Assembly (NCBI GenBank): GCA_902774275.1
Contig: CACYHN010000018.1
Coordinates: forward strand, 1-36,320
Direction of reading: 5' to 3'
Source of the DNA: an uncultured Bacteroidales bacterium
GTDB lineage: Bacteria > Bacteroidota > Bacteroidia > Bacteroidales > Bacteroidaceae
DNA length: 36,320 nucleotides
Part shown: in pieces, positions 17,430 to 26,206 of the stretch
Layout: each line of letters opens with the position of its first letter
Position numbering within the stretch: the first letter of the stretch is position 1
Position numbers and translations under genes: made by a program
The notes under the pieces: generated by a model
Told to the model about the DNA's origin: nothing
Databases searched by the model: none
The model's input: the letters and a program-made list of their open reading frames with translations, nothing else

Positions 17430-18230
17430 TTAAATGATTTCCATTACATTAACCGGTACCCAACCTGTATTGCCATCCTCAAGCCTTATCTCAACCCACT
17501 CTTTCATTGAAGAATCCAGTATCTGAACCTTACGTCCCTCATGAATGATAAACAGGTCTGTACCGCTGCCGGTGGGTGTACTCTTGACCGTAACACTCGG
17601 TGACATGATTATTGCCGTGTCACGGTTCCGGATATTTCCCATCTGCGTTGTAGCGAAGATAAAAGATAAAATGGACAAAAGCAAGAAAAATACGCTAAAA
17701 GAAAAAGATATTTTACGCAGGGCGCGTTTCTTGGAGAACAGTAAGACTCCGGTAAACAGTATGGCTGCAGCAAACAGGATAACCGTCATAATGGCCCATC
17801 CATTCACGTCAAGAACCGCAAGAAGCTTCTTAAACCACACTACAATAAAGAGTTGGTTTACCTGATTTACCTTATCTACAGTCTTGGTCCGTGCCAGCTC
17901 CAGATTGAACTTGATATCAGGATCAGACGGATCTATCAGATATGCACGCTCATAACACAGAATTGCCTTGGCAACCTCATCACGTTTAAGCCAGCAGTTG
18001 CCCAGATTCATATATAAGGTAGCATTAACGCCCTGATTTTCAATGATTGACTCATATATACCTATAGCAGTAAGGTAGTCACCCTGAATATATGCGCTGT
18101 CGGCATCTGACAGAGTATATATGCGCGATGCACTGGCTGAATCAGCTACAAGACTCATCATTCCATCATTCTCCTGTGCCATTCCCAGCACCGGAAGAAC
18201 CATCAATATAATAGCTAATATCTTCTTCAT
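17430..18230 (-). CDS. batE: BatE: TPR and SH3-like membrane protein of the Bat cluster
   Basis: The 266-residue protein has a signal peptide (cleaved after GMAQ) and TPR repeats at about 40-115 (YIQGDYLTAIGIYESII, then NLGNCWLKRDEVAKAILCYERAYLIDPSDP). Two membrane segments follow near 145-195. The C-terminal bacterial SH3-like domain (ITVKSTPTGSGTDLFIIHEG-type, ending NTGWVPVNVMEII) is periplasmic by topology. It lies at the end of batA-B-C-D, 9 bases after batD. Bat proteins were named for aerotolerance in Bacteroides fragilis; their biochemical role remains poorly defined. Confidence 0.85.
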   Translation of the reverse strand: MKKILAIILMVLPVLGMAQENDGMMSLVADSASASRIYTLSDADSAYIQGDYLTAIGIYESIIENQGVNATLYMNLGNCWLKRDEVAKAILCYERAYLIDPSDPDIKFNLELARTKTVDKVNQVNQLFIVVWFKKLLAVLDVNGWAIMTVILFAAAILFTGVLLFSKKRALRKISFSFSVFFLLLSILSFIFATTQMGNIRNRDTAIIMSPSVTVKSTPTGSGTDLFIIHEGRKVQILDSSMKEWVEIRLEDGNTGWVPVNVMEII

Positions 18231-18239
18231 TTTTCCAAT

Positions 18240-20111
18240 TTATTTAATAGAGCCTTCAATCTGCCCGATAACGCTTACGGCCTGCTCATACAGACGGTCC
18301 ATCTTGCCGGATTCATCGCCTGGAGCATATCGGGCAAACTCACAGTCATCCAACAGGCCTATAACCAGTTTGACAGGCTCATCAGATACATTCCTGCGTT
18401 TCAGCTCGGCCTCAATGTTATCCTTTGAGAGTTCTGCCACAGGTATAGCCAGCTTATCGCCAAAATAACCCAGCAAGGCACGCATCATTTCATCATAGAA
18501 ATCATCCTTACGGCCCTCCTTCATCAGTTTCCGGGCCACCTTAAGACGTTTGGTAGCTACAGAACTGGCCTTCTTGACTTTAACCTTGGCTGCATTGGCA
18601 CTGTCAGCAATACGTTTACGTGAAATCACAACCAGAACCAGCAGGATTACCAGCGGCAACACAAGACAGAGGTAGAACAGGAATGAGCCAAAGAACTGTA
18701 CATCAGTAGATTTAAGCATAACCGAAGTTGAATGGAAACGTACATCCTGACCTACAAACTTGAGATCCTCCTTGTTTACGTATGATACCGATGTCTGTGA
18801 CTCTCCTCCCCCCTGCCCTTTGGCTACGTTCAGTGTATATTCATCAGTCTTGACGGTTTTGTAACTGCCGCTCTTGGGATCAAAATACTGGAACTCCAGC
18901 GCCGGAATGGTGTATTGGCCGGCGTGACGGGGTATTGCAAGGTATTCATAAACCTTGTTTCCGGTCTGACGGCCGCCCTTGATGGTATATTTGTTCTCAA
19001 CCTTGGGATCATATATGTCAAAGTCCTGCGGGAACTTAATCTCAGGGGTCTTGACCAGTTTGAGGTTACCCGTACCGGACAATATTACACGTACGGTTAC
19101 GGCATCATTGGCTGTAACATCCGTACTGCTTATGGTTGAACTGATGTTGAAGTCACCCACTCCGCCGTAGAATGAGTTTGTCTTGCCCTGTGGAAGCGGC
19201 TTTACATTTATCTTGATATTACGGGTGGTCAAATCTCTCTTGACCTCAACATATCGGGAGGAGTTGAAGAACATGTCAAACACGTCATTGCTCCTGTTCT
19301 CAACACGCTGTGCCACAACACCCTCAAACGGTGTAGCCGGTATCTCCAGCTCTCCTGAATGCTGCGGGAACAGAACATACTGAAGCCATACCATAGTCTG
19401 GTAGTTACGGCCGTTGTAATGTTCCAGATTGAACTCTTTCTGCTGCGGGAGCTCCACCTCCTGAACATGGAAGTTTTTGAGGTCAGGCATCTTGCTGCTC
19501 ATGGTCTGCAAATCAACAGACGGCAGTTTATAAATCTTGAATGTAAGCAAAAGAGCCTCCTGCTCATATACAGTAGTCTTGTCAACAGTGGCAAGCATAA
19601 AAAGGTCTTCACCGCTTCCTGCCGTTGAGGACTGACCTGATGACTGTTGCTGACGAGCCTGTCCACTCCCCTGCCCCTGGCTCTGCTGCTGAGATGACGC
19701 CTGGTCAGGCGGCAAAACCTTGATTGTCAGTTTGTTTGATGTCAGCTGCTTGCCATTGGCCTTTATAGTAGCGCCATCAAGTGAGACATCACCCACTTCA
19801 GTTGCTACGGCAACGTAGGTATAGGTCAGTGTATATGTGCTAGTTACCTGGCCATTGTAAATGGAAGTGCTTGATGATGTCGATGTGTTGGGGCCACTCA
19901 AGATATTGATGCTCTTCATGTCCGGAGCACGGAACTCCTTGGCATCGCGTGTATTAATCTTGTATGTTATCCTGAAACGCTCGCCTATTACCACGGCCTG
20001 CGGGGCCTGGGCAGTAAAAGTGGCGTCCTGGGCAACAGCCTTTACTCCGGTCAGCAGAATTAGCATGACCGCGGGTAAAAGTAGTCTTCTTGTCTTTTCC
20101 GATATATTCAT
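18240..20111 (-). CDS. batD: BatD: large periplasmic membrane-anchored protein of the Bat cluster
   Basis: The 623-residue protein has a signal peptide (cleaved after KAVAQ) and a long beta-rich periplasmic region (residues 25 to about 470). The opening FTAQAPQAVVIGERFRITY is the usual oxygen-tolerance (BatD) family start. A Gln/Ser/Gly-rich linker lies near 140-165, one membrane segment at about 476-495, and a charged helical cytoplasmic tail of about 128 residues follows. It begins 1 base after the batC stop codon. Its position between batC and batE is the standard order. The glutamine-rich linker echoes the polyglutamine tract of BatC. Confidence 0.88.
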   Translation of the reverse strand: MNISEKTRRLLLPAVMLILLTGVKAVAQDATFTAQAPQAVVIGERFRITYKINTRDAKEFRAPDMKSINILSGPNTSTSSSTSIYNGQVTSTYTLTYTYVAVATEVGDVSLDGATIKANGKQLTSNKLTIKVLPPDQASSQQQSQGQGSGQARQQQSSGQSSTAGSGEDLFMLATVDKTTVYEQEALLLTFKIYKLPSVDLQTMSSKMPDLKNFHVQEVELPQQKEFNLEHYNGRNYQTMVWLQYVLFPQHSGELEIPATPFEGVVAQRVENRSNDVFDMFFNSSRYVEVKRDLTTRNIKINVKPLPQGKTNSFYGGVGDFNISSTISSTDVTANDAVTVRVILSGTGNLKLVKTPEIKFPQDFDIYDPKVENKYTIKGGRQTGNKVYEYLAIPRHAGQYTIPALEFQYFDPKSGSYKTVKTDEYTLNVAKGQGGGESQTSVSYVNKEDLKFVGQDVRFHSTSVMLKSTDVQFFGSFLFYLCLVLPLVILLVLVVISRKRIADSANAAKVKVKKASSVATKRLKVARKLMKEGRKDDFYDEMMRALLGYFGDKLAIPVAELSKDNIEAELKRRNVSDEPVKLVIGLLDDCEFARYAPGDESGKMDRLYEQAVSVIGQIEGSIK

Positions 20112-20112
20112 A

Positions 20113-20898
20113 TTACCAATCTTTTTCCAAAGGTTTCTTGGGCTGGACCTTCATGAGCTGTTCCTGAACACGCTCCTGGACATCCTTTTCATCCTGCATG
20201 GCAGCTTCCAGAATCTGCTCGGCATTCTCCTGCGACATATCCTGTTGCTGTTCCTGCTGCTCTTGTTCCTGTTGCTGCTGATCCTGCTGATCTTGCTGTT
20301 GTTGCTGTTGATCCTGCTGCTGTTGCTGCTGATCCTGCTGTTGTTGCTGCTGATCCTGCTGTTGTTGATCCTTATTCTGATCCTGTTGCTGCTGCTGGTC
20401 TTGTTGCTGCTGTTGGAGCATACGCTGAGCCAGAATCAGATTATAACGGGTTTCATCATCCTGTGGATTGTTACGCAGAGCCTGCTTATATGATTCCACA
20501 GCCTTGTCATACTGCTCACACATGTGGTAAACCACGCCGGTGTTATGATATGTCTTGGCCAGGTCCTCCTTGCATCTGTTCAGCTCCTTGGGGCTTGACT
20601 CAGGATTTTCCATCAGCTCCTTTTTCTTCAACTCAAGGGCATTGGCCGTCTTACGGTACTGCTCAACCGCCTCATTGGGTTTTTGCTGTGCAGTATATGA
20701 ATTGCCCAGGTTATATGTACCCTCATACAATTCAGGATTCATATCTACAGCCTTGAGGTAGTTCTCCTCAGCCTTTATGAACAGACTGTCCTCAAACATA
20801 CGGTTTCCCTTACGTATAAATGAGCGGTCTGACCGTTGTGCAAAAGCACCGGTCATAGACGCAGCTATCATACAAATCATCAAAACTACCTTTTTCAT
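20113..20898 (-). CDS. batC: BatC: exported TPR protein with a polyglutamine tract
   Basis: The 261-residue protein has a signal peptide (cleaved after GAFA) and TPR units from about 25 to 160 (NRMFEDSLFIKAEENYLKAV, NLGNSYTAQQKPNEAVEQY, DKAVESYKQALRNNPQDDE). Residues about 162-220 are almost pure glutamine broken by aspartate, with a seven-residue period (six Gln and one Asp), and a short helical tail follows (ENAEQILEAAMQDEKDVQER). The tract is encoded by near-identical 21-base units and may vary in length between strains. The start codon overlaps the batB stop by 4 bases (ATGA), a sign of coupled translation. Confidence 0.88.
   Translation of the reverse strand: MKKVVLMICMIAASMTGAFAQRSDRSFIRKGNRMFEDSLFIKAEENYLKAVDMNPELYEGTYNLGNSYTAQQKPNEAVEQYRKTANALELKKKELMENPESSPKELNRCKEDLAKTYHNTGVVYHMCEQYDKAVESYKQALRNNPQDDETRYNLILAQRMLQQQQQDQQQQQDQNKDQQQQDQQQQQQDQQQQQQDQQQQQQDQQDQQQQEQEQQEQQQDMSQENAEQILEAAMQDEKDVQERVQEQLMKVQPKKPLEKDW
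20241..20415. repeat. tandem CAG/GATCAG repeat coding for the BatC polyglutamine tract
   Basis: The minus strand is made of CAG and CAA codons with a GAT (Asp) about every 21 bases. On the plus strand the unit reads GATCCTGCTGTTGTTGCTGCT-like and recurs three to four times near 20300-20380. Such arrays are prone to slippage. Steps of 21 bases keep the frame. Confidence 0.8.
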
Positions 20899-21938
20899 AT
20901 TCCTTTCTCCTCCTCTTCAGTTTTGAAAAGACTGAAATTCCTTAGCCGCGGGTTACGGCTCTCACAAATGAATATCTCAAGCAGCAGGATAATCAGAATC
21001 ATCCAGGCTATTATCCCGAACTGCTCATCATACTCAGTATATACGGTGGTCTCCACATCGGCCTTGGCCAGTTTGTCAAGCTCCGTCTGGAGTGCCTTCT
21101 GGGCAGCATTTGAGTTATCCACATAGAAATATACGCCATTACCGGCGGCAGCTATCTTGCGGCACATCTCCTCATTGAGACGTGTTACCACCACATTGCC
21201 ATCCTTATCCCTGCGGAAATCACCGCTACGCTCACCCGGAATGGGTGAACCTGACGGCAGGCCAACTCCCAGGACATATACCATGTATCCCTTCTCAGCT
21301 GCGGCCTTAGCGGCCTCCTCAGCCCCACCCTCGTGGTTCTCACCATCGGTAATCACTATTATAGCCTTACCTATCCCTTCATTAGGAGTAAAGCTACGGG
21401 TGGCCAACTCAATGGCTGTCTTGATATCCGTTCCCTGTCGCGTTATCAACGCTGGTGATATGGTATTCAGAAATACCTTGGCCGATATGAAATCACTCGT
21501 AATGGGCAACTGCACGAAAGCATCACCGGCAAATACTATCAGGCCTATCTTGTCATCCTTGAACTGGTCAACCAGGTTTGAGATGATGCGCTTGGATTTC
21601 TCCAGACGGTTGGGAGCAACATCATCAGCCAGCATGGAGTTTGATATATCCAAGGCTATGACTGTCTCAATGCCCTTTCTTGTTACGGTCTCCTGTTTGG
21701 AACCGAACTGCGGTCTGGCCAGCAGGAAACAGCACAGCGTATATGCTGAGAACAGCAGCCAGAACTTGATATTGGGACGTATGGTTGAGACATCGGGCAT
21801 GAGTTGTGAAATAAGCTCTCCGTCACCATACTCGGCCAACTTCCTGCGCCTACGGATGTTTGATATAATATGCAGTGCCACCAGCACCGGTACCAGCGCC
21901 AGCAGATAGAGATATTCAGGATTAGCGAACTTGAACAT
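20895..21938 (-). CDS. batB: BatB: VWA-domain membrane protein
   Basis: The 347-residue protein (MFKFANPEYLYLLALVPVLV) has membrane segments near 8-25 and 58-74. A von Willebrand A domain follows, with MIDAS motif DISNS at 97-101 and TDGENHEGG. A C-terminal membrane segment (IIAWMILIILLLEIFI) and a basic tail end the protein, so the VWA domain faces the periplasm. The open frame extends upstream to a TTG at 21944. The ATG at 21938 is preferred because it sits 9 bases after GGAG, while the TTG is only 3 bases from it. The batA stop is 17 bases upstream and batC overlaps the 3' end. Confidence 0.9.
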   Translation of the reverse strand: MFKFANPEYLYLLALVPVLVALHIISNIRRRRKLAEYGDGELISQLMPDVSTIRPNIKFWLLFSAYTLCCFLLARPQFGSKQETVTRKGIETVIALDISNSMLADDVAPNRLEKSKRIISNLVDQFKDDKIGLIVFAGDAFVQLPITSDFISAKVFLNTISPALITRQGTDIKTAIELATRSFTPNEGIGKAIIVITDGENHEGGAEEAAKAAAEKGYMVYVLGVGLPSGSPIPGERSGDFRRDKDGNVVVTRLNEEMCRKIAAAGNGVYFYVDNSNAAQKALQTELDKLAKADVETTVYTEYDEQFGIIAWMILIILLLEIFICESRNPRLRNFSLFKTEEEEKGI

Positions 21939-21955
21939 AATCAATCACTCCTTTT

Positions 21956-22954
21956 TTATGGTATTGTTCTGAGAACGGTCTGTTTTAGCAGTATAGAGAG
22001 CAGAAGACTCAGTATCAGAGCCAGCGCAAGCGGCTGATACTCCTCCTGGTTCTTGCTGAACTCCTTGACCTGGAGTTTGGTGCGCTCCAGTTTGTCAATC
22101 TCCTCATAAACCTCCTTCAGCTTGCTGTTGCTTGTAGCACGGTAGTATTGACCGCTTGCAGTCTGGGCAATCTGACGGAGCACATTCTCGTCAATCTCAA
22201 CGGCCACATTGATATATTGCTTGCCGAATGCACCTTGCACCGGATACGGCGCCGTGCCATTCGTACCCACTCCGATAGTATAAACCCTGATTCCAAAGCT
22301 CTTGGCCATCTCAGCAGCAGTCATAGGCGATATCTCACCGCGGTTGTTTGAACCGTCAGTAAGCAGTATGATAACCTTTGATTTAGCCTGACTGTCCTTA
22401 AGGCGGCTTATGGCATTGGCCAGTCCCATACCTATGGCTGTGCCGTCCTCAATGATACCCTTGGCTGCAATGTCACTGCTCACGTTCTGGAACATATTTA
22501 GCAGAACGGCATGATCAACCGTCATAGGGCACTGCGTAAATGCCTCACCGGCAAAAATGGTCAGACCGATGTTATCATTGGGGCGTCCGTTTATGAATTC
22601 CGATGCCACCTGCTTGGCTGCCTCAATACGGTTAGGCTTGAGATCCTCAGCCAGCATACTGGTGGATACGTCCATACATAGCATTATGTCAATACCCTCA
22701 ATCTCAGTATCCTGCCATCGGTCTGTTGTCTGCGGGCGCGCCAGAATAAGTGACAGCAGGACTATGGCCACCATGTCAAGGATAAACGGAACATGTATAA
22801 GATAGTATTTCCAACTCTTTCTGAGACCGCCGTACATGGATGTGGTAGGCACAGAGAGTGTGGCACGCCGCTTGTTAACCTTGAGCACATACCAGATAAT
22901 GCACGGTATGACAAGAAGCATCAAAAGCAAATATGCACTGTTTGCAAATGTCAT
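21956..22954 (-). CDS. batA: BatA: VWA-domain membrane protein
   Basis: The 332-residue protein has N-terminal membrane segments (about 6-23 and 57-72). Its von Willebrand A domain carries MIDAS motif DVSTS at 95-99 and LLTDGSNNRG, and a C-terminal membrane segment (LALALILSLLLSILL) follows. It is a paralogue of BatB next door, with the same layout. The MIDAS residues are complete, so metal-dependent binding to a partner is likely. It starts 12 bases after the upstream membrane-protein gene. It is known as part of the aerotolerance cluster; its partner is not visible from sequence. Confidence 0.92.
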   Translation of the reverse strand: MTFANSAYLLLMLLVIPCIIWYVLKVNKRRATLSVPTTSMYGGLRKSWKYYLIHVPFILDMVAIVLLSLILARPQTTDRWQDTEIEGIDIMLCMDVSTSMLAEDLKPNRIEAAKQVASEFINGRPNDNIGLTIFAGEAFTQCPMTVDHAVLLNMFQNVSSDIAAKGIIEDGTAIGMGLANAISRLKDSQAKSKVIILLTDGSNNRGEISPMTAAEMAKSFGIRVYTIGVGTNGTAPYPVQGAFGKQYINVAVEIDENVLRQIAQTASGQYYRATSNSKLKEVYEEIDKLERTKLQVKEFSKNQEEYQPLALALILSLLLSILLKQTVLRTIP

Positions 22955-22966
22955 GGCTCGTTTCTT

Positions 22967-24043
22967 TTAGAAGAACAGATAATACAACTTAAAAACGGAC
23001 AGTACAAGGAACAACGTACCGGCCAAAGCCGTGACCGTACCGGCCACAAACAGCATGATACGCGCCTCCTTGCTGCGTTTCTCCTCAACAATAGTCTCTT
23101 CCTCCTTAGGTTGAAGCTCTGATTCGGGAACCTCAATCTTGGTATCATTGACAAACTCCAATGCAGTAACCAGATTGCGGTCATTCTCATTGAGCATGGG
23201 TTTGAACTTGGCAAACTTGACCATATCAGAAGTTGAAAGCAGATCCCTCAACTCACTGAGAGACTCCCTGTCACGGCTCTCTTCAAGCTTCTCAAGAATC
23301 TCATATGAGGTCATCTCCGTAGCGTTGAACCCGAACCTGTCATTGATGTATTCTCGCAGGATATCCGTCAATTGGGTGTAATATCCCTTGGAATCCTCAC
23401 TGTGAGGCCCTCCGGCCTGCCTCAGTTCCTCTATATCAGTTATTGCCCTGACATGTGCCGGAACCTTGGGTTCAATCTTTATCTTTCTGATAATAGGCTT
23501 GTCATCACGGTATCTGATAAACAGATACACCGCAATGATTATTGTCACTATTGCCAGTAACACAAACAGTATCAACCCTTTAATCTCATAAAACCTTACA
23601 GGCGCATTAAGATTCTCCTTAGGACCGAAAATCTGCGTCTCCTCATCCTCCGGGATATCATAAGTCATGAAGGCCAGCGCCAGACGGTTGGACTGATACT
23701 CATTACCGTCCACATTTACCGTAATCGGCGCTATATATATCAAGGCTGAATCAAAACAGGTTACGGTATAACTGCGTTTCACAGTCATGCGCTTCCCGTT
23801 GTTGACATACTGGGTATCAGTCTTGACCGGCGGTATTATCTCCAATCCGGTTACGATAGTGTCACGGTATGCAGGAAAGTCTATCTTCTGCCCCGCATCA
23901 CAGGTAACCTCCAGGTGAAGTCCGGTCTGCTGACCTATCCACATCATCATGGAGTCCACCTCTGCCTTGACTACAACGTTCTGGGCCGATGCCAGGACCG
24001 GCATCAGTAAGACAAACAGGTATATAAAGAATCTTCTAATCAT
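22967..24043 (-). CDS. Bat-cluster membrane protein of unknown function
   Basis: The 358-residue protein has a signal peptide (cleaved after LASAQ) and a beta-rich periplasmic part to about 150 that resembles the N-terminal part of BatD-type proteins. A membrane segment lies at about 156-177. A helical cytoplasmic region follows (including YYTQLTDILREYINDRFGFN, then ATEMTSYEILEKLEE), with a second membrane segment near the C-terminus (IMLFVAGTVTALAGTLFLVL). Proteins at this place between the DUF58 gene and batA are usual in Bacteroidales. The ATG at 24043 was chosen over the TTG at 24049 because the signal peptide begins there. The 130-base gap upstream, filled with repeats, is the largest in the cluster. 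Confidence 0.8.
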   Translation of the reverse strand: MIRRFFIYLFVLLMPVLASAQNVVVKAEVDSMMMWIGQQTGLHLEVTCDAGQKIDFPAYRDTIVTGLEIIPPVKTDTQYVNNGKRMTVKRSYTVTCFDSALIYIAPITVNVDGNEYQSNRLALAFMTYDIPEDEETQIFGPKENLNAPVRFYEIKGLILFVLLAIVTIIIAVYLFIRYRDDKPIIRKIKIEPKVPAHVRAITDIEELRQAGGPHSEDSKGYYTQLTDILREYINDRFGFNATEMTSYEILEKLEESRDRESLSELRDLLSTSDMVKFAKFKPMLNENDRNLVTALEFVNDTKIEVPESELQPKEEETIVEEKRSKEARIMLFVAGTVTALAGTLFLVLSVFKLYYLFF

Positions 24044-24063
24044 ATTCAAACGCAGGTTCTACG

Positions 24064-24187
24064 TTTCAATTTTCAATTAAAAACTTCGTTTTTGATTTTT
24101 GTCGCGACTCGGGATAGCCTAAGTGAGCTTAGTCTCTCCTCTCGCTGCTCCAAAAATTTTCAATTTTCAATTTTCAATTCTCAATTT
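24064..24187. repeat. heptamer-repeat element inside the Bat cluster
   Basis: Two blocks of AATTTTC heptamers lie in the same orientation: a short one at 24064-24078 and a 33-base one at 24155-24187 built as three AATTTTC, one AATTCTC and a partial unit. Between them are the hairpins AAAAAC/GTTTTT and CTAAG/CTTAG. The 33-base block is the same type and length as those at 16283 and 16398. The TGA stop of the DUF58 gene (24183-24181) and its last codon lie inside the block. Confidence 0.6.
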
Positions 24188-25050
24188 CGTTTAGCGAACA
24201 GTCCCATCAGAGCCTTCACATAATCCTGATCCGTACGGACCGACACTGAATCCACATGACTGCGGGTAAGATAGTCCTTACATCTCAGTGTATTCTCCTC
24301 AAACCACTTATGATGAGTATTGCGTACAGTTGCCGATGAGGTATCAACATACATCTCCTGCCCCGTCTCAGAATCATACAGCTTCATGAGGCCAACGTCA
24401 GGCAGCTCCTCCATACGTCTGTCATAAACGCGTATGGCTACGATATCATGCTTACTGTTTGCAATGGTAAGCGCGTTCCTGTAATCATGCGCATCAATGA
24501 AATCACTCAAAAGGAATGCAGTACAACGTTTCTTTACGGCTCCAGTGAGGAACTCCAGAGGCACGGTAATGTCCGTAGCATTACTCTCCGGCTGGAAGTC
24601 AAGCAGTTCACGTATGAGATAAAGTATATGCTTGCGGCCTTTCTTGGGCGGTATGAACTTCTCAATACGGTCACTGAAGAACAGAAGCCCCACCTTATCA
24701 TTGTTCTCAATGGCGGCAAATGCCAGCGTGGCGGCAATCTCGGTAACCATCTCACGTTTCATCATGACCTGAGTACCGAAATTCAGGCTGTTTGAGACAT
24801 CCACCATCAGCATCACCGTAAGCTCACGCTCCTCTTCAAACACCTTTGAGTAAGGCTTGTTCATACGGGCAGTAACATTCCAGTCAATATCACGGGGCTC
24901 GTCACCATACTGGTACTCACGTACCTCACTGAATGCCATACCACGACCTTTGAAGGCGGTATGGTACTGACCGGCAAATATGTTACTGGACAGACCGCGA
25001 GTCTTTATCTCAATTTTCCGGACCTTTTTTATCAGTTCATTTGTTTCCAT
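24181..25050 (-). CDS. DUF58 domain protein (VWA-like) of the MoxR-Bat cluster
   Basis: The 289-residue cytosolic protein has the DUF58 signature GDEPRDIDWN at 49-58, followed by a VWA fold with MIDAS motif DVSNS at 84-88. DUF58 proteins are regularly encoded beside MoxR ATPases, which are thought to act on VWA proteins as chaperones. The gene starts 26 bases after moxR and precedes the Bat membrane genes. Its final codons (...AKRN, TGA) run into an AATTTTC repeat, which suggests that the C-terminus was changed by arrival of the repeat. Confidence 0.9.
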   Translation of the reverse strand: METNELIKKVRKIEIKTRGLSSNIFAGQYHTAFKGRGMAFSEVREYQYGDEPRDIDWNVTARMNKPYSKVFEEERELTVMLMVDVSNSLNFGTQVMMKREMVTEIAATLAFAAIENNDKVGLLFFSDRIEKFIPPKKGRKHILYLIRELLDFQPESNATDITVPLEFLTGAVKKRCTAFLLSDFIDAHDYRNALTIANSKHDIVAIRVYDRRMEELPDVGLMKLYDSETGQEMYVDTSSATVRNTHHKWFEENTLRCKDYLTRSHVDSVSVRTDQDYVKALMGLFAKRN

Positions 25051-25076
25051 ATCAAACTGATTTTAAGGCAATTGGA

Positions 25077-26072
25077 TCAAGGTACTTCAACCTTGTTCAA
25101 GATACGGCTTACAAGTTCATCCTGGGTCACGTTGGTAGCCTCAGCCTCATAGGTAAGGCCTATGCGGTGACGCAGCACATCATGTGCAATGGCACGTACA
25201 TCCTCAGGCACAACATAACCTCTGCGCTTGATGAATGCATATGAGCGGGCTGCAAGAGCCAGGTTTATAGATGCACGCGGTGAACCGCCGAATGAGATAA
25301 GCTCCTTAATATCCTTAAGTCCGTATTTATCAGGATAACGTGTAGCAAACACGATATCAGCTATATATTGCTCAATCTTCTCATCCAGATAAACCAGGTC
25401 AACCACCTTGCGGGCCTCAATGATATCATCTGTGCTCATTACAGGTTTCACTGTACCTATCTGATGATGTATCTGCTGATGAATGATCTTCTTCTCCTCT
25501 TCAATCTTGGGATAATCAATGACAGCCTTGAGCATGAAACGGTCCACCTGTGCCTCAGGCAGCGGATATGTACCCTCCTGCTCAATCGGGTTCTGTGTAG
25601 CCATAACCAGGAAAGGCTTGGGTAGGCTGAACGTTTCACCGCCCAGTGTCACCTGACGCTCCTGCATGGCTTCCAGCAATGCACTCTGTACCTTGGCCGG
25701 AGCACGGTTAATCTCATCGGCCAGAATGAAATTGGCAAATACCGGACCCTTCTTGGGGAGGAATGTCTCATCCTTCTGGCTATATATCATTGTTCCTACC
25801 ACATCGGCAGGTAGCAGATCCGGTGTAAACTGTATTCGGCTGAAACTTGCATCTATCAATGAAGCAAGAGTTTTGATAGCAAGTGTCTTGGCAAGACCGG
25901 GAACACCTTCCAGCAGTATATGTCCATCGGAAAGCAATCCTATCAGCAAAGATTCAACAAGATGTTTCTGTCCCACGATAACCTGATCCATTCCGGCCAT
26001 CAGGTTGGTAACGAATGCGCTCTGTTTTTCTATACGCTCATTCAGTTCCTTAATGTCAACATTTTCACTCAT
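25077..26072 (-). CDS. MoxR-family AAA+ ATPase
   Basis: The 331-residue protein has Walker A GVPGLAKT at 56-63, Walker B ILADE ending at residue 120, the sensor segment MATQNPIEQEGTYPLPEAQVDRFM and the family end (RASINLALAARSYAFIKRRG). It is the first gene of the Bat cluster, and members of this family are thought to insert or mature metal-dependent VWA proteins, here probably DUF58, BatA and BatB. It is cytosolic with no signal peptide. A -7 box lies 54 bases upstream, and nothing else on this strand comes between it and the HU-LysM gene. Confidence 0.93.
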   Translation of the reverse strand: MSENVDIKELNERIEKQSAFVTNLMAGMDQVIVGQKHLVESLLIGLLSDGHILLEGVPGLAKTLAIKTLASLIDASFSRIQFTPDLLPADVVGTMIYSQKDETFLPKKGPVFANFILADEINRAPAKVQSALLEAMQERQVTLGGETFSLPKPFLVMATQNPIEQEGTYPLPEAQVDRFMLKAVIDYPKIEEEKKIIHQQIHHQIGTVKPVMSTDDIIEARKVVDLVYLDEKIEQYIADIVFATRYPDKYGLKDIKELISFGGSPRASINLALAARSYAFIKRRGYVVPEDVRAIAHDVLRHRIGLTYEAEATNVTQDELVSRILNKVEVP

Positions 26073-26125
26073 AAGATTAATTTATCATTTGTCCTTCACA
26101 ATCATCCCTCATGGGATTCTGGTGC

Positions 26126-26133
26126 CAAATATA
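26126..26133 (-). promoter_or_regulatory. -7 box for the moxR-bat operon
   Basis: TATATTTG on the minus strand, 54 bases before the moxR ATG, in the only sizeable gap before the cluster. No consensus -33 is seen at 20 bases. Confidence 0.45.
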
Positions 26134-26206
26134 TGACTATTTGAAAACGGGTATGAACTAAAAAGTTTTAAATTGTATTGTTATCAGTTAGCGTTAAACA
26201 TATTTA

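Noticed and set aside
20241-20415. CRISPR-like array
   Set aside because: The 21-base repeats have no spacers and are codons of the BatC glutamine tract.
19861-20493. Plus-strand open frame with long leucine/isoleucine runs
   Set aside because: It is the antisense of the BatC glutamine tract and the batD 5' part; the leucine runs come from the CTG/TTG repeat.
24064-24187. CRISPR-like or phage attachment site
   Set aside because: The heptamers are directly tandem with no spacers, and there is no integrase or tRNA nearby.
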